Shown piece after piece: positions 31,463 to 43,253 of a stretch of DNA of 64,000 bases. The stretch comes from Cycas panzhihuaensis (taxonomy: Eukaryota; Cycadophyta), in the NCBI GenBank assembly GCA_023213395.1, contig CM041465.1, forward strand, positions 199,647,741 to 199,711,740, in the 5' to 3' direction. Within the stretch, counting starts at the first letter, position 1. Each line of letters opens with the position of its first letter. The notes under the pieces are model-generated. The model had not been told where the DNA came from. It worked only from the letters and a program-made list of their open reading frames with translations, and searched no databases. Position numbers and translations under genes: made by a program.

Positions 31463-32831
31463 TTTAAACTAAAGTTATGTTAATCAAATGTGATAAATGA
31501 GATTTCAAAAAGGTAAATGTAAATATGAAAATATAAAAAAATAAATAAATAAATTTAAATTTTAAAAAAAATGTTTAAATATAAAATTTACTTCTAAATA
31601 TAATCCAAGGTTTTCCCTAAAGTTTTGAATAAGTGAATTAGGACCTATTAAGGCTACTAGGCTCTAAATTTAAGTTTCTCTTGAGGCAACCTTTGGTTGC
31701 TATCCTGTCTAGTGATGCCTACCTACAGATGATAAAATAAGGATCTAATATACTAGTACGTGAGCGCCAAGCTCTATATACCTCAGTACGCAGGCTGCTA
31801 AGAAGGTTTTTACACCCCCCTAAATTGTCAGTCTACCTGCGTCAGACTTATACCTAGCGATAGATCTAGCGGTGAAGGTTCTTGAACCAAGGCACTCACC
31901 CTCTCCAGGTCTAGCCTTGGTCTCTAAACACCATGAAAGGAACATGTTCTACACCTCAGCTTTCCATCGAATACACCTAATAGCTAATAATTGTCCTCAT
32001 CCAATATGAGTAGGCTGATTAGTGTGTGTAGGGTGGTAACTTCAGGGGTCCTAACCATTCCCCTTGCAAGGCTAAAAAAATAAGGTGGTTCAATTTGGGA
32101 TTATCTTATTTAATATGAAAAAATAAATTAATTAGCAGTGTGGTCTTCCTTAAAAGAAAAATTTTCTTTTATATAATAAATAAAAACTTGAAAACAAAAT
32201 AATAAGCTCTAAGAAAGATGAAATAAATAGTAAACTTTTGAAATAACTAAGACAGTAAATACTTTTTCAAAAAAAATGTAATGCTCTTCAAATGAATGAA
32301 AGATGCCTTTAAAAATTAAATAAATTAAATGTAACTTTTATAAGTATAAGAAGTGATATTTTTTAACAATGATGAATAAAATAAGAAAATTTTCAATAAG
32401 TGTATATCTTTCAAATAAATGACAAACTTATAGGATATACTTTTAGATGAATATATAAGAAAATTTTAAATGTACGAAAGACCCGTTTTAGTTATGTAAA
32501 GCTGAAATAAAAATTTGATGAAAAAAAATAAAAAAATTTTAAGCTATTTGACTTTCTAAACAACTAAGCATTTAACCTGAGTCAAGTATATAATGCTAAA
32601 AATATTATAAAAATACTAATAAAAAAAATGTATAAAATGATAAAAATTAATGAAATATAATTTAAAGAGTTACTTAGTATATTTCTAGTTGCAAATTTTG
32701 AGAAATGATATATATAAATACGCAGGAATGACAAATTAGAGGCTATTATGTACTTAAAATTTGATGGCTTTGAAGATCTACAAAAATAATTTAAAACTTA
32801 TAAAAAATAGTGTCAGTTCAAAGAGGAGAGA

Positions 32832-32854
32832 GTCAGCTTCCTAACAAAATTGAC
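32832..32854. other. Leader hairpin, decayed copy in B
   Basis: GTCAGCTTC..TTGAC; the left arm is identical to A, the right arm has changes. Same context (GAG before, GG after) as A 6362-6384. Confidence 0.5.
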
Positions 32855-33377
32855 GGATCTAAATTCTGATGTAAAATAGAAAAGTTATAATAAAAATAAC
32901 AAGTACTTTTATGTGAAAGTGTTGAAAAACACTAAAGTGTCACTTTGGACAATTAAAATAATGATTAAAATAAATCTTAAAAAATAAAATAAATAAATGG
33001 TAATGAAGTTTATTGATAATAGATGACTGTAGAATAGATCCAAGTAGAAAATAATCTCCCAGTGATAAAATATAATCTGATAAAAATGTGATTTTGTGAA
33101 ACTAATTTAAAACGACTCTAAAGTTAAATGCTTGACTTTAAACTAACTGAAATCAAGTTAAATCAACTCCGAATAGGGCATATGATCAGTCGAAATCATA
33201 CCTCAGAAACTTCTAGATGCAATGGGATAAGTTTCATTAGAAACTGATGACTCAATCAAAAGTTATAGCAGAAAATAATTAAGTACCTTATGTTTTAAAA
33301 GTAAATTTTAAAAAAATAAAAAGTAAAATGTTATATCCTTAAAATAATCCCTTTGGATTATCAACCTAAGGGTAGAC

Positions 33378-33445
33378 TGGGTAGGGATTGAACCCAAGAC
33401 CTATCATAAGATAAACCCCTCTGATACCAAAAGGGTGAACTCGCT
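33378..33445 (-). other. tRNA-like / second PBS-like patch in B leader
   Basis: Minus strand carries GAGTTCACCC, TTTGGTATCAGAGG (an internal copy of the tRNA-Met-complementary motif, about 2.2 kb from the true PBS) and GGGTTCAATCCC (B-box-like). Counterpart of A 6893-6970. Confidence 0.45.
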
Positions 33446-33950
33446 TATCAAGATTAAAATACAAAAAACTTTTATATGGAATCAGGGGTCTCTTAATTAC
33501 TTAATACAAACAGATTTAAAACTTTATGCAATTTAATTTGATTAAAATAAGACTTTATAAAAGATATATAAGTCAAAATATCACCACTGACGCCATGTAT
33601 ATACAGATAATCAGAGACACACTATAAATGCAGTTGTTAAAAATAGGCAAACAAAGACGTTAATACATCAAACAATTGAATGTAATGTAATAAAGGCTAT
33701 GCAAGTGCCAATGCACAAAGTACAATGTAGACTCAAGTGATACAAATGGCGAAGGAAAAAAAGGCAAAAAACAGATGCCGATGCTGAGAGAAAATAGCGA
33801 CATAGATGAAGAATGATTTTATTGTATCAAAAAAATACAAATATATTAAAGAGGACAAAAAAAAGAGATAACAGTAAAAAAAAAAAAAGTAATTCAGAGA
33901 CAAAGACGTCATTAATATCTAGTACACTGAATCTGAAAATATATAAGAGA

Positions 33951-33951
<1 letters not shown>

Positions 33952-33997
<46 letters not shown>
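33952..33997. repeat. (GT)n microsatellite
   Basis: About 23 uninterrupted GT units. Confidence 0.97.
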
Positions 33998-33998
<1 letters not shown>

Positions 33999-34837
33999 CA
34001 CTGCACGAAGAAGAAGGCAAGTCTGTTCTATGCAGAGAATGTAAGCAGAGGGGATAGGAGGCCACCTCTTCTTTCTCCTTACAAGATGGTTTGAAGATGT
34101 TGACCTAGTTTGGCTATTAAGTTTTGCAGGTGCGCTGCTGCAATAAGTCGCCAGAAGGCACAAGAACATTTTGATTAAGATTTTAGAAGGTTGATATCAT
34201 TATCTCTCAAGTGACGCCAAGAATGTAGGAGGTTGAAAGCGAACACAGGAGAAGATTAGAATTTGAAAATATGGTTATTGAAAGTATATCAGGTCGATAC
34301 TTACAATACTCATCAATTGGTGGTCCATCTGTTTATGAGGCAGATTAGCAGCCAATAACCTCAAATGTGTGAGTCTTGAAATGTAAGGATCTTGTATATG
34401 AAAACATATAGAGGATAAAATCCTTTAAGATTTAATGATTACAGACATTAAATATGGAAAGTTTTACAACACGTGACCTCCAATGATTGATTAGAAAGAC
34501 CTTTGGAATGCTATATACATCATAGACATTTATATAAATGTGTAGACAATGGAGCTTCGACAGAAGCTTAAATGTTCAAATGTTTAGAGAATAGATCTTT
34601 GAAAGCTTCGATATAGAGAGACCTGAATATAGTTTCAGAGGAATTAAATATTAACAGCATTAGCGTTCCACATGCACACAGCTTTGAGAGTTTGAATAAG
34701 AAGTAATTTCTGGTAAAGATGGAACCTCAGACGTGTACATGCCAATTAAAGCTTTGGAAAGTTAAACATAGAGAGATTTATGGCATATGATTGGAATTGA
34801 AAGTAGCAGGGAGGTTGCATATGGGATTTGAAAGGTT

Positions 34838-35003
34838 TTTTTTTTTTTTTTTAAATTATTTAAGATGGGATTACATCACTACTTGGCAATACAATAGCAT
34901 CCTTGCAGCTGCCCGCAATATAGGTGTAAATGTCACTAATTCCTTTTTTGTTCTAAGTCAAAACCACATGAGGATCTACATTTTTTTTTTAAATTACACA
35001 AAT
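34838..35003 (-). other. Poly(A)-tailed insertion? in B leader
   Basis: T16 (34838-34853) followed by sequence related to D 14680-14760, and a second T10 run at 34981-34990. It separates LHMGFER-type codons from the PPR-like fragment to its right. Probably one or two small retroposon tails; no clear target duplication seen. Confidence 0.35.
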
Positions 35004-35019
35004 ACTTCAAATTAGGGGA

Positions 35020-35200
35020 GAAACATAAGAAGAATATTTGAAGGCAATAGCACATGACAGACGTGGTGGTGAAGGTGTTAAGACTCCAAGCAGATACCAG
35101 AGGTACCCTCAGATTCTTCCAATGGGCAGATAAACAGGGGGGGAAGACATATTCAAGACAGATTCTTAACAATCCAAATGATGGAGCAGAAACAACACTA
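35020..35200 (+). pseudogene. PPR-protein-like gene fragment captured in B leader (antisense to B)
   Basis: The plus-strand frame from ATG 35054 encodes VVVKVLRLQADTRGTLRFFQ followed by WADKQGG. This matches the region in front of the first repeats of plant pentatricopeptide-repeat proteins (pattern VLR...D...ALRFF.WA..Q.G). PPR proteins are organelle RNA-binding factors. Upstream codons continue one base out of frame through IFEGNS. The open frame runs on to 35290, but after about 35200 resemblance is lost. It is absent from the A leader, so it was probably gained by B. Assignment rests on pattern recognition alone. Confidence 0.5.
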
Positions 35201-35672
35201 AGTTGCTTAAAAAAGGATAAAGAAGACACCGAAGAAACTAAGTCGATAAACAATGGAAGAAACCAAGGTGATCAATATTGGCGACAATAGAACTAATAAA
35301 AAAATGGAAAGTAAATACTAAAACTAGATCTATGAGTATAGGCCTTTCAACGAGATCTATGTTCAACCTGATTACAAAAATGTATCAAATAAACTAAATT
35401 TTTAAATATGTTCACGAAAATACATCAAATAAATAAAAAAAATATATCTATTTATATTTGAAAAAAAACACATGAAGAACTTGGTAAACTTTGATAGGTT
35501 TGCAGTGCTGACTTCAGATCATGAGAACGTCTTACACAATGGACGAAACTCCAAACTATCTTCTACAGTGAACAAGTGATCTTACCAGAATCTTAACTAA
35601 TAGTCATATGTAGGTGTTTTGCCCGATGTATAAGAAGCTATATCAGTATGAGAAAATATCAAATACTAACTT

Positions 35673-35685
35673 GGCTCTGATACCA
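35673..35685 (-). other. B primer-binding site
   Basis: Minus strand TGGTATCAGAGCC, a perfect initiator tRNA-Met complement, two bases from the LTR. Confidence 0.93.
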
Positions 35686-35687
35686 AA

Positions 35688-36036
35688 TGATGGATTTAGA
35701 GGAGCAAAGCAGGACTTTAGAATGATTGCATTTTGAAAAACTAGGTGATTTCTGATAGTTGGTGATGTTAAAAAACACCAAGGAGGTATTCCCACCCTTT
35801 AAATAAAGTTTTTAGGGAGGCGACAAGTGCCATCACCCTACCTGCACGTTAGCTGACGTATAATTCAAAATATATTTAAAAAATAACAACAATAAATAAA
35901 AGTGCATACCTTAATAAAGCGGTGTCAGCTCCTGGTGGCTATTGGGAGGCTCAAGGTGCCCTAAGGGCCCTCAAAGGTGGCTTTGAGGGGCCCTAGGTAG
36001 ATAGGTTTTTCAATAACATTGGGATTATTCCCAACA
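35688..36036 (-). repeat. B 5' LTR
   Basis: Partner of 26914-27262. Edge palindrome at 36019-36034, U3 hairpin at 35963-35994. E RT sequence resumes after the AAGGA target duplication. Confidence 0.95.
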
Positions 36037-36041
36037 AAGGA

Positions 36042-37375
36042 AAGGTATCGACTACACTGAAATCTTTACTCCTATAACTAAGTGGCCTACAATTAGAACT
36101 CTTACAGGCTTAACTACTCAACAAGGTTGGAAAATCCACCAACTCGATGTTAAAACTGTATTTCTCAATAGGGACCTTAAATAAGAAATTTACATAGCTT
36201 AGCTAGAAGGATACAGGATTGTCAGTCAAGAGTATAAAGTTTGCAGACTTAAAAAGTCTTTATACAGCCTAAAACAAGTCCCTCATGTTTGGTTTACCAA
36301 GTTGTCTGAAAGAATAAGGCAACTTGGATTATGAGGTTTGTGACTATCAAGATATTGATATAACACTATTTATCAAGTGCCAAAATAATAAAGTCATTTA
36401 TCTCTTAATCTTTATAGATGATATGCTAATAACAGGGAATAGTGAATAGGTAATCAACCAACTGAAGAAGTAACTTTCTAAAACTTTTGGATTAACTGAC
36501 CAGGATTCGTTGAAATATTACTTGGGAATTGAAGTAACTCAAAAGAATGACAAAATTTTTCTCTCCTAAGAAAAATATATCAACGATCTTCTAATAAAGT
36601 GTTAGTTCGAAGGTGCTCGATTAGTGACTACACCTATGGAACCTAATGTTAAACTCTCAGTTGATGGTAATACAAGGGAGGCAGATACAACACTTTATAG
36701 GGAACTTGTAGGTAGTCTCATCTATACTACTAACACAAGGTCAGAAATTGCACACTCTGTCGATATTCTTATAAGATTCATAACAAATCCTAAGCAGAAT
36801 AACTAGTAAGCTACAATACGAGTGTTAAGGTACCTAAAGATGACTAACAAATATGGTCTATTGTATGAACCAAATGTAGAATTTAAACTTTATGCATACA
36901 TAGAGTCAGATTTTACTAAAGATAAAGACATATGAAGATCTATATCTGAATACATAACATTTCTTGAAACAACACTAATATTATGGAGATTTAGACGGCA
37001 GAAGATAGTTGTACACTCAACTATCGAAGTTGAATATATTACTGCTTTTGAGATAAGCAAGGAGGTGATATGGCTTAAAAAATTCTTGAATATACTAAAT
37101 GCCATCCAAACAAGTTCTACTAACTTACATATAAATAATCAACCTATAATCCAAATGGATAAAAATCATATATTTCACAATCATACCAAATATATAAGTA
37201 CAAAAGTCCATATGATTAGAGAACTAGTTCATGATGGCATAATTTAATTGAAGTACTGCCCAACAATAGATCAAATGGCCGATATCTTCATCAGACCACT
37301 GAAGAGGGTGAAGTTTGAATAGTTCTAAAGGAAACTTGGCGTTAGGGATTCCATCTTCGATTGATTAAAGGAGAT
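36042..37375 (+). pseudogene. E RT C-terminal part and RNase H
   Basis: Continues the RT cut at 26908: GIDYTEIFTPITKW, HQLDVKTVFLN (catalytic Asp), SLYSLKQVPHVWF, and IFIDDMLITG (about 36410-36440), where FIDD replaces the usual YVDD. Connection domain in 36624-36806 (YRELVGSLIYTTNTR). RNase H follows with decayed core, then INNQPIIQM, HTKYISTKVHMIREL (37065-37247) and ADIFIRPLKRVKFE. Multiple stops. Confidence 0.87.
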
Positions 37376-37729
37376 GACAATAAGACCATCATACTCTATC
37401 TCATTCGTGAAAACCCCTTATGAGCATAGAAGGATAAGAGCAAGTTTTTGCTCTATCCCATTCATGAAAAGCCCTTGTGGGCACAAAAAGATAAGGGATG
37501 TATCATTTTGGAGACTTAGTAGATTTTAGCTACAAAATCCATTGTATTGATTGGCTATTTGGCTTCATTTAAAGAGATGCCTGAGCCATATTAGTAGATT
37601 AGAAAATCTGTAGGTTTTACTCCCTATGAGGGTTTTCCATAAAAGTGTTATAGTAGTTTGATTTGTAAGAGGCTCAAATGAAGACCTTATAGAATAGAAT
37701 AAAATAGGATGAAATGACCTTCTACCATT
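37376..37729 (+). other. E spacer between pol and polypurine tract
   Basis: 350 bp non-coding; contains a diverged tandem pair of about 56 bp, CTCTATC(T/C)CATTC followed by GTGAAAA.CCCTT..GAGCATA (37393-37500). Confidence 0.6.
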
Positions 37730-37740
37730 AAAGGGGAGAT
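37730..37740 (+). other. E polypurine tract
   Basis: AAAGGGGAGAT adjoining the 3' LTR. Confidence 0.9.
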
Positions 37741-38038
37741 TGAAATAGGTTAATATCATAAGATCATTACATTAGTTGATTATTTCTAAAAAGTGTCTTA
37801 AGTGAACTTTAAATTAGATCACTTAAGTGAAATACACTTTCATGTGTATTATGTATAATTTTATTTCACCTAACTCTAATGCTCTCTCTCTCAATATAAA
37901 AGTAAAAGCTCAATGGAGGAGGCTCATTCTTACCTCCCTATTTTGTGAGAGCTACTCTATTTCTCCCAAGTCTCTCTTGCTCTCATATTTGCCTTTGTGT
38001 TTAGTGCATGGAGATGAAAGATAGATCCACTCTTTTCA
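37741..38038 (+). repeat. E 3' LTR
   Basis: TGAAATAGG..TTTTCA, same length as 15216-15513. Confidence 0.92.
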
Positions 38039-40502
38039 CGTTCCTACCTCCTTGTATGTAAGAGCCTCTTATATTTATGTTGTAATACAGTTAGATGAGT
38101 TGATTCTCTTTTGCCATGATGCATTGAGTGTTTTAAAGATTCTTTTAAATAATTACAAAAATTCTTATATCTTAGACTAGTCTTGTTAGAGTGACTCTAC
38201 TCACCACTACTATCAAAATTTGAAAATTATCAATCATCTATATTTTTGGTTAATTTCTTCAACTTACCAATCAGACTTGATTTTTTTGAGACACTTCTTA
38301 ACCCTTAGAAAATTTCTAAGGACACATCGTCAAATTCGTAAACTTTAGAGGTGTTTGATGAATGAGATGATATGCCCTCATTGTCACAATCTACCATGCA
38401 TTATTGGAGTGTTCTTTGTCTTTTCCCTAGCTGATGCTTCGTTTGCTGCTCTGTACCTTATACAGTCAATCCCTTAACAGAGATGTAACCGACATTTGAA
38501 ACATATCTATTAATGTATATGTACATCCTAGTTTTGAGCTGCATGATATATTTATGTTCTTACTTTCGTTTTTACTTTTTTTTTTATTTTAATGCTCCTA
38601 TATATTTGATATATATTGAAATAGATCTCCACTTGATTGAGCCACCCTCTCTTCATAGATTTGATTCAATTTTTATTTGCAAATAATTAATTTTCTTCAC
38701 TCTGCAAGTCACTTGTTAACGTTCAGGCTAATTTCATGTTAATATATGTTTTTTCAAAAGTTTTAAATAAATTAAATTAAAATTTCAAATTTGAGTGTGT
38801 ATTTTTAAGGTTAGCCCCCTTGCCTTTGGGAAGTTCATTACATTAGGCTCTATATGACTATGTTTTAATCTTATAAGGGGTGAATTCCAAATTGTTATAA
38901 GTTATTTTTCATAAATTTAGTTTTAAAAAAGGTTTAATTATATTTTATAAGTTTTGAAAGCTATTAGCCACCCATTAACTCTAGTTGGTGCTCTCATTAA
39001 GGCTCCATATGACCTCAGTTTTTAGATTATGGGGTGGATCTAAAAACCTATTTAACTATATTATATAATTTTAAATTTTAAAAAATTTATATTTTTTTAA
39101 AATTTTAAAGTTCTCAGCCCCCTTTAGATGGTTATATGAGATATTCATGTGACTAGGGGTTAATTTGCCTAAAAAACTTAATCCCAAACTTAATCCCCCT
39201 ACTTGTTTTAATGCCCTAAAGAGGTCCTATCACTGTTTTCATCATAACTTTTGATCTAGGAGTCTATTTTTTAAATGGCTACATCTGTTAGAAAGGTATT
39301 TTGATTATCTACGCATTAAAGTAGTTTTTAATAAGATTTGAAACTATTTTGTAGGGTTTTAAGGCTAGTGAAGTTAAGGCTTTTGCTTAACCCTAGTTTG
39401 GGTTGTTTTCAAATACTTTAAGCAATTTTTTCATTCTAAATTGGCATGCTTACTTAATATTGAGCTATTAATCTATTATTGATAAGTTTTTATCTATTTT
39501 AGAGGCTCATAACTAAATTTTGTAGCTATTTAGCCCTACTTTAGCCTCCTAAAGAGAATGAACCCTTTTGGAAATAAATGCTTTAAATTGGTATACTTAA
39601 ACTCTTTATAACTCTATTCTAAAGTTCCACTTTATCTCTTAGCTCATAAACTTGATTCTAAAGCTCATTTAAAGTATATTTTCTATTAATTTAAGGTTAT
39701 TTTGCCTCTTTAAAGTATTCACTTAAAGTGCACTCAAAGTTAAAAAATGAGTATATTTCAAGGTTATATTCATAGCATACCTTGCATTTTTCTTTGGATT
39801 AAAAGAGGCTCATATAGAAGAATATTTATTGTTCATTTATTCTTAGTGTTTTCATCTATATAGTAAAATGAATAGAAGATTTATTTTGCTCTATTTTTTT
39901 AGATCTCTATTAAAGTTTACCTTTAAAACATCTATCAAGGTCTCTTTTATTGCATTTAAAGGTGTATTTAGATTGCATCTATTGCATAAGATTATTCAAA
40001 AGTATTTTATTCCATTTTAAAGCTTATTTGAATCCTTGTGAAAGTTTGTTTTGTAAGAGCATTAATTAAATTTAATTTGAAAGGATATACCTTTCTTATT
40101 ACTAAGTTATTTTTTCATTGATTAAGAAGGTATCTATTTAAAAGTTTATATATATTTCAAGTTATTTTTTAGCTCATTAGTAAAGTATCTTCAAAGTTGA
40201 TTTAAATCCATATCTATTGTATTTAAAAGCTCAAATAAGGTACATTACATTACATAATTATAAGCTCATGTCATAGGCCTTTACTTATATCATTTTGAAA
40301 GGATCATTGGTTGTATATTTGTTTCATTTCAAAATGAGAATATTTATTTTGTATTATTTTTAAAGAGATATACTTTTCATTTCATTACCTAATTATATTC
40401 TTTTCATTTGATCAAGAAGGAATATTATTGAAAAATCATGTGAAAGGAGATTTATTATATATTTCAAATTATTTTTTGATTAGATGTTAAAAGGAATCTT
40501 AT
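38039..40502 (+). other. C leader, right part
   Basis: 2.5 kb, strongly AT-rich, no ORF. Rich in TTAAAGCTCATTTAAAGT-like short repeats (39580-40060). A patch at about 39235-39290 (CATAACTTTTGATCTAGGAG) resembles a conserved patch of the A/B/D leaders, supporting the view that it belongs to C. Confidence 0.45.
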
Positions 40503-41130
40503 ATGATTAATAAGATCACAGTGTTTATAATAGCAACTTATCTACATGACATGATAATTTCCATATTTAATGGCACTAAGTTTTTACTTTATAAAAAATT
40601 AATAAAAACACTCTTTATCACTAAGAATTTATGGATTTATGTGAATAATGATTATCATGACTTAAGTATCAATTCTACTTTAGAGAAAAAATAAACATTT
40701 AAAAAAAATATAAAAAATGATAATGAGGGTACCTTAGAATTAGTTTATGGGGGAGATATTTTAGAACTAGATGGAACTAACTATATTGATAATGCTTTTC
40801 ATGTGGGACAGATATTATAGTAAGTAAACTATGTTGCATATATTATTGAAGACTCCAATAAAATTAATGATCATATTATTGTATTTGATGAGGCTATGTA
40901 TACCTTCAACCTAATTGACTCCTATAAGGAAAAATATCAAGAAGATAAATATCTTGAACCACATATTATTGAAGAAGACTACATCATAAGGATAATAATG
41001 CAGGTTGATGATCATTTCAAGAATGGTGACAAAGTTAATGGACATGTGTTCAATCTCTCTCTTATAGTTTTTTTAAAGTATAAGTACTATAAATTCAAAG
41101 AAAAGTTGAAGATGTATATAATGAACATTA
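40503..41130 (+). pseudogene. C gag-like ORF running into polypurine tract
   Basis: ATG 40503 opens an N-terminal stretch (IISIFNGTKFLLYKKLIKT, NLWIYV) that parallels D Gag. After a stop at about 40692, a short KNIKNDNEG segment aligns with D but lacks the central Gag part. The last open frame, 40896-41165, is acidic/aromatic and ends in YYKFKEKLKMYIMNIKG, like the D tail. No knuckle, protease or pol. Function of the C-terminal part unknown; the resemblance to D supports a real, if decayed, protein family. Confidence 0.6.
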
Positions 41131-41140
41131 AGGGGAAGAA
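41131..41140 (+). other. C polypurine tract
   Basis: AGGGGAAGAA directly before TGTTAAG of the 3' LTR. Confidence 0.85.
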
Positions 41141-41433
41141 TGTTAAGTTAATGTTCATCACCTAATGTTTACATTGGAAGTGTGTAGGCTACCAAAGTCG
41201 TTATGGTAAGTTTTATTTTTTATATTATTTTGAATTGAGGTTGAGGTAGGCTACCACTAGCCTCTCGAATATATAATTTGGGTCTCAAAACCATAATGTT
41301 CATTAACACCGCCTAAATATATGGAAATCATGTGCTCTTTCAATATGGATTGATATTGTTATTCAATATGCATTTGAATATGGCTTGAATATGTAAATGC
41401 CTGCTCCACTCTTGTCCTCATTCATGATATTCA
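41141..41433 (+). repeat. C 3' LTR
   Basis: 293 bp, TGTTAAG..TTCA; aligned with 10975-11284. The TATA/hairpin module is kept in changed form (ATATATAATTTGGG, TGTTCATTAACACC). Confidence 0.85.
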
Positions 41434-42127
41434 AAAAACTTAAACAAGGATGTTGGAGACCAAATGCAGACCCTGAGGAGGAGGAAGAATCTTCATTACA
41501 TGCACAATGATGCCTAGTATAATGAAACCCCTTAGCATGGCTTATCAAACTAACCATTGACAATCTAACTATATATTAGCGGAGAGAATTTTATAAAAGA
41601 ATGCTTCTTATATGAGATATAACTGAATTTATAGAGGGGTCCATTTGTCACCCACATACTTTTAGAGAATATTCCTTAAGAATATTTTAAAAATAAACTT
41701 TAGTTAAAAATATTTAACATTTCGTAAAGTTTACATAACATTAAATCAAATCTTAAAGTGATTTAAGTCCTATAAGTTAGCCCCTAATCACATGATCATC
41801 TAGGTGCTATAGCTATTTCTAGACTACCAAGGCCCTATTTTACAAAAATAAATATATCATAGGGATAAGTCTTCTAAGAGATTTGATTTGGCAATAATCA
41901 TATGTTAGACTTTTGTATAAATTTTTAGTAAAAAAGTAAACTCTATAGTTTTTTATGATATTTTAGTTACCTATAAGTAAACCGAGGCAGAAAATCATTC
42001 ACACCAACTACTTATGCATAGACTTAGGACTTATATAGTCTTATTTCTTTGCTTTTGTACTTGCTTTTCCTACTTTCCGGTTGTTTTTTATTACTTTCTA
42101 CTTAAAATATCTAGTGAAGGTGGTATA
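41434..42127. other. Unassigned sequence between C and H
   Basis: 694 bp AT-rich. A Ser/His-rich minus-strand ORF (41363-41563) overlaps the C LTR and is not believed. A 5' LTR of H would be expected here, but no segment resembling the H 3' LTR is visible. Confidence 0.4.
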
Positions 42128-42265
42128 ATGAAGATAGTCACACAAAAACTCATAAGTCCTAATAATTATACTATTTGGAAACATGTAAGCTTTAAGGGAC
42201 ATTATAGACCTAAGTGTTATTACTATGTAAAATTAAGATACATTAAAAAGGCCCATTGGGAATGA
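42128..42265 (+). pseudogene. H gag remnant: N-terminus joined to zinc knuckle
   Basis: A short open frame begins with SPNNYTIWK, a typical copia Gag start, then passes directly into FKGHYRPKCYYY, the second half of a CCHC knuckle (G-H-x4-C). The normal 200-residue Gag body between them is gone, so the ORF is the product of an internal deletion. The bases after it are Asn-rich CAATG(G/A) repeats. Confidence 0.6.
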
Positions 42266-43083
42266 TAACAATGTTTATAACAATCATAGAATCTACCCCA
42301 ATGACAATGTCAATAGTAGTGACAACAACCTCAATGGCAAAGGCAACAACAATAATGACTACCTAGGCAACATGGTTAAGATTTAAATGTAGCAGAGAAT
42401 ACACATGATGAGATATTAAAATAATTACACAATGTAGCATATAAAATAGTTTCAGATATATAGAATATCTCATTCATTGACTCTAGTGTATTATGACACA
42501 TGACTGGAAAGCTAGAATGGTTCTTTTAGATATGGTAAGTAAATCAGAAGGTCACTATTAGGGACAATGGTGATTTGGAGTCCAGAGGAGTAGGAAAAGT
42601 TCTAATCATTATGCCAAATAGAGAACTATAATATATTGATAATGTTTTATGTGTACCAAATCTGAAGGCCAACTTTGTTTCAGTCAATGAGATTGAATAA
42701 TAGGACATGACTATAACGTTTGCTCGACGACAGTGCACGGTCTAAGATAAATAAAATAATATTATAGCCAAAGGTCTCAAGAAAAATAACTTGTATAAAC
42801 TGTAAGGACACTCTTATGTATAGATAGCATTCCTATCAGTATCTCTAAAACATAAGCTATAGGATGAACATATGAGTCATCTGAACTACACCAATCTTCA
42901 ATTGATATATACATTGAAAATGGTGTATGGTCTTCCTATGATAGATAGTTAAGGTTATTTATATGAATCTTATATATTTGGAAAATAATATAAAGATCCA
43001 TTTTCTAAGAAGAAAGCATAAAGATCCAAAGAAAAGTTTTGATTGATTCACTCAAACATCTATGGACTAATCCTTATTATCTC
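42266..43083 (+). pseudogene. H protease and pre-integrase remnant
   Basis: Protease site readable as FIDSSVL, stop, HMTGKLEWFF (about 42473-42525), with DSG changed to DSS. Further decayed protease, then GAG-pre-integrase and the start of the integrase core (a HSNIYGLI-like segment, about 43045-43075) up to the G insertion. Nearly every 20-30 codons has a stop. Confidence 0.65.
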
Positions 43084-43103
43084 TGTTAGAATAATATAAT
43101 GTT
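43084..43103 (+). repeat. G 5' LTR, first 20 bases
   Basis: Same as the first bases of the 3' LTR (56379 onward). Positions 43088-43103 are the left copy of the LINE target duplication. Confidence 0.9.
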
Positions 43104-43253
43104 TTTTTGATAAGGTAAAATAATATTAGAAGGGGTTTTAACTAGGTCCCCAAACCTTATACATCATAGCCCAACGACTTAAGAGAAATGACCATGATAG
43201 GCCCATGGTCTAACCCAGATTAAAGAAGATTCCTCTCAACCTCCCATGTCTGC

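Larger units (their letters stand above)
31463..35672 (-). other. B long leader
   Basis: 4.2 kb without B coding sequence. 31600-32120 and 32690-33450 align in patches with the A leader; 35470-35670 aligns with the A and C leader starts. The middle (33500-35300) is specific to B and holds a (GT)n tract, a poly(T)-headed insertion and a PPR-like gene fragment in antisense. Confidence 0.75.
26914..36036 (-). mobile_element. B: Ty1/copia retrotransposon nested in E RT; same family as A
   Basis: 9123 bp with 349-bp LTRs (about 37 differences, about 89% identity). Target duplication AAGGG / AAGGA (26909-26913, 36037-36041), 4/5. The E reading frame resumes exactly at 36042. Domain order and LTR hairpins are as in A, with a 4.2-kb leader. 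Coding regions are more decayed than in A: the gag knuckle has lost two Cys, one His and one Gly by transitions. Confidence 0.95.
15216..38038 (+). mobile_element. E: Ty1/copia retrotransposon, split by F and B
   Basis: LTRs 15216-15513 and 37741-38038 (298 bp each, about 30 differences, about 90% identity). Perfect PBS after the first, polypurine tract before the second. Without F (16808-22975) and B (26914-36036), E is about 7.5 kb: leader, gag, protease, integrase, RT, RNase H. Flanks TATTC / CGTTC match at only three of five bases, and the left flank is D leader while the right flank reads as C leader, so one border may be rearranged. Confidence 0.85.
10975..41433 (+). mobile_element. C: gag-only copia-type element (plus strand), interrupted by D and E
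   Basis: 5' LTR 10975-11284 and 3' LTR 41141-41433 are homologous along their length and in the same orientation. The 5' LTR is followed by a PBS and the 3' LTR is preceded by a polypurine tract. Flanks CAAAA / AAAAA give a 4/5 target duplication. Own internal sequence is about 11299-12031 plus 38039-41140: leader, then one gag-like region that runs straight to the polypurine tract, with no protease, integrase or RT. This structure matches the published TR-GAG class of non-autonomous elements. Pairing of these two LTRs is inferred from orientation, signals and flanks. Confidence 0.65.

Noticed and set aside
41363-41563. Ser/His-rich minus-strand ORF of 66 codons
   Set aside because: It overlaps the C 3' LTR and its border, so it is a chance frame across an insertion junction.
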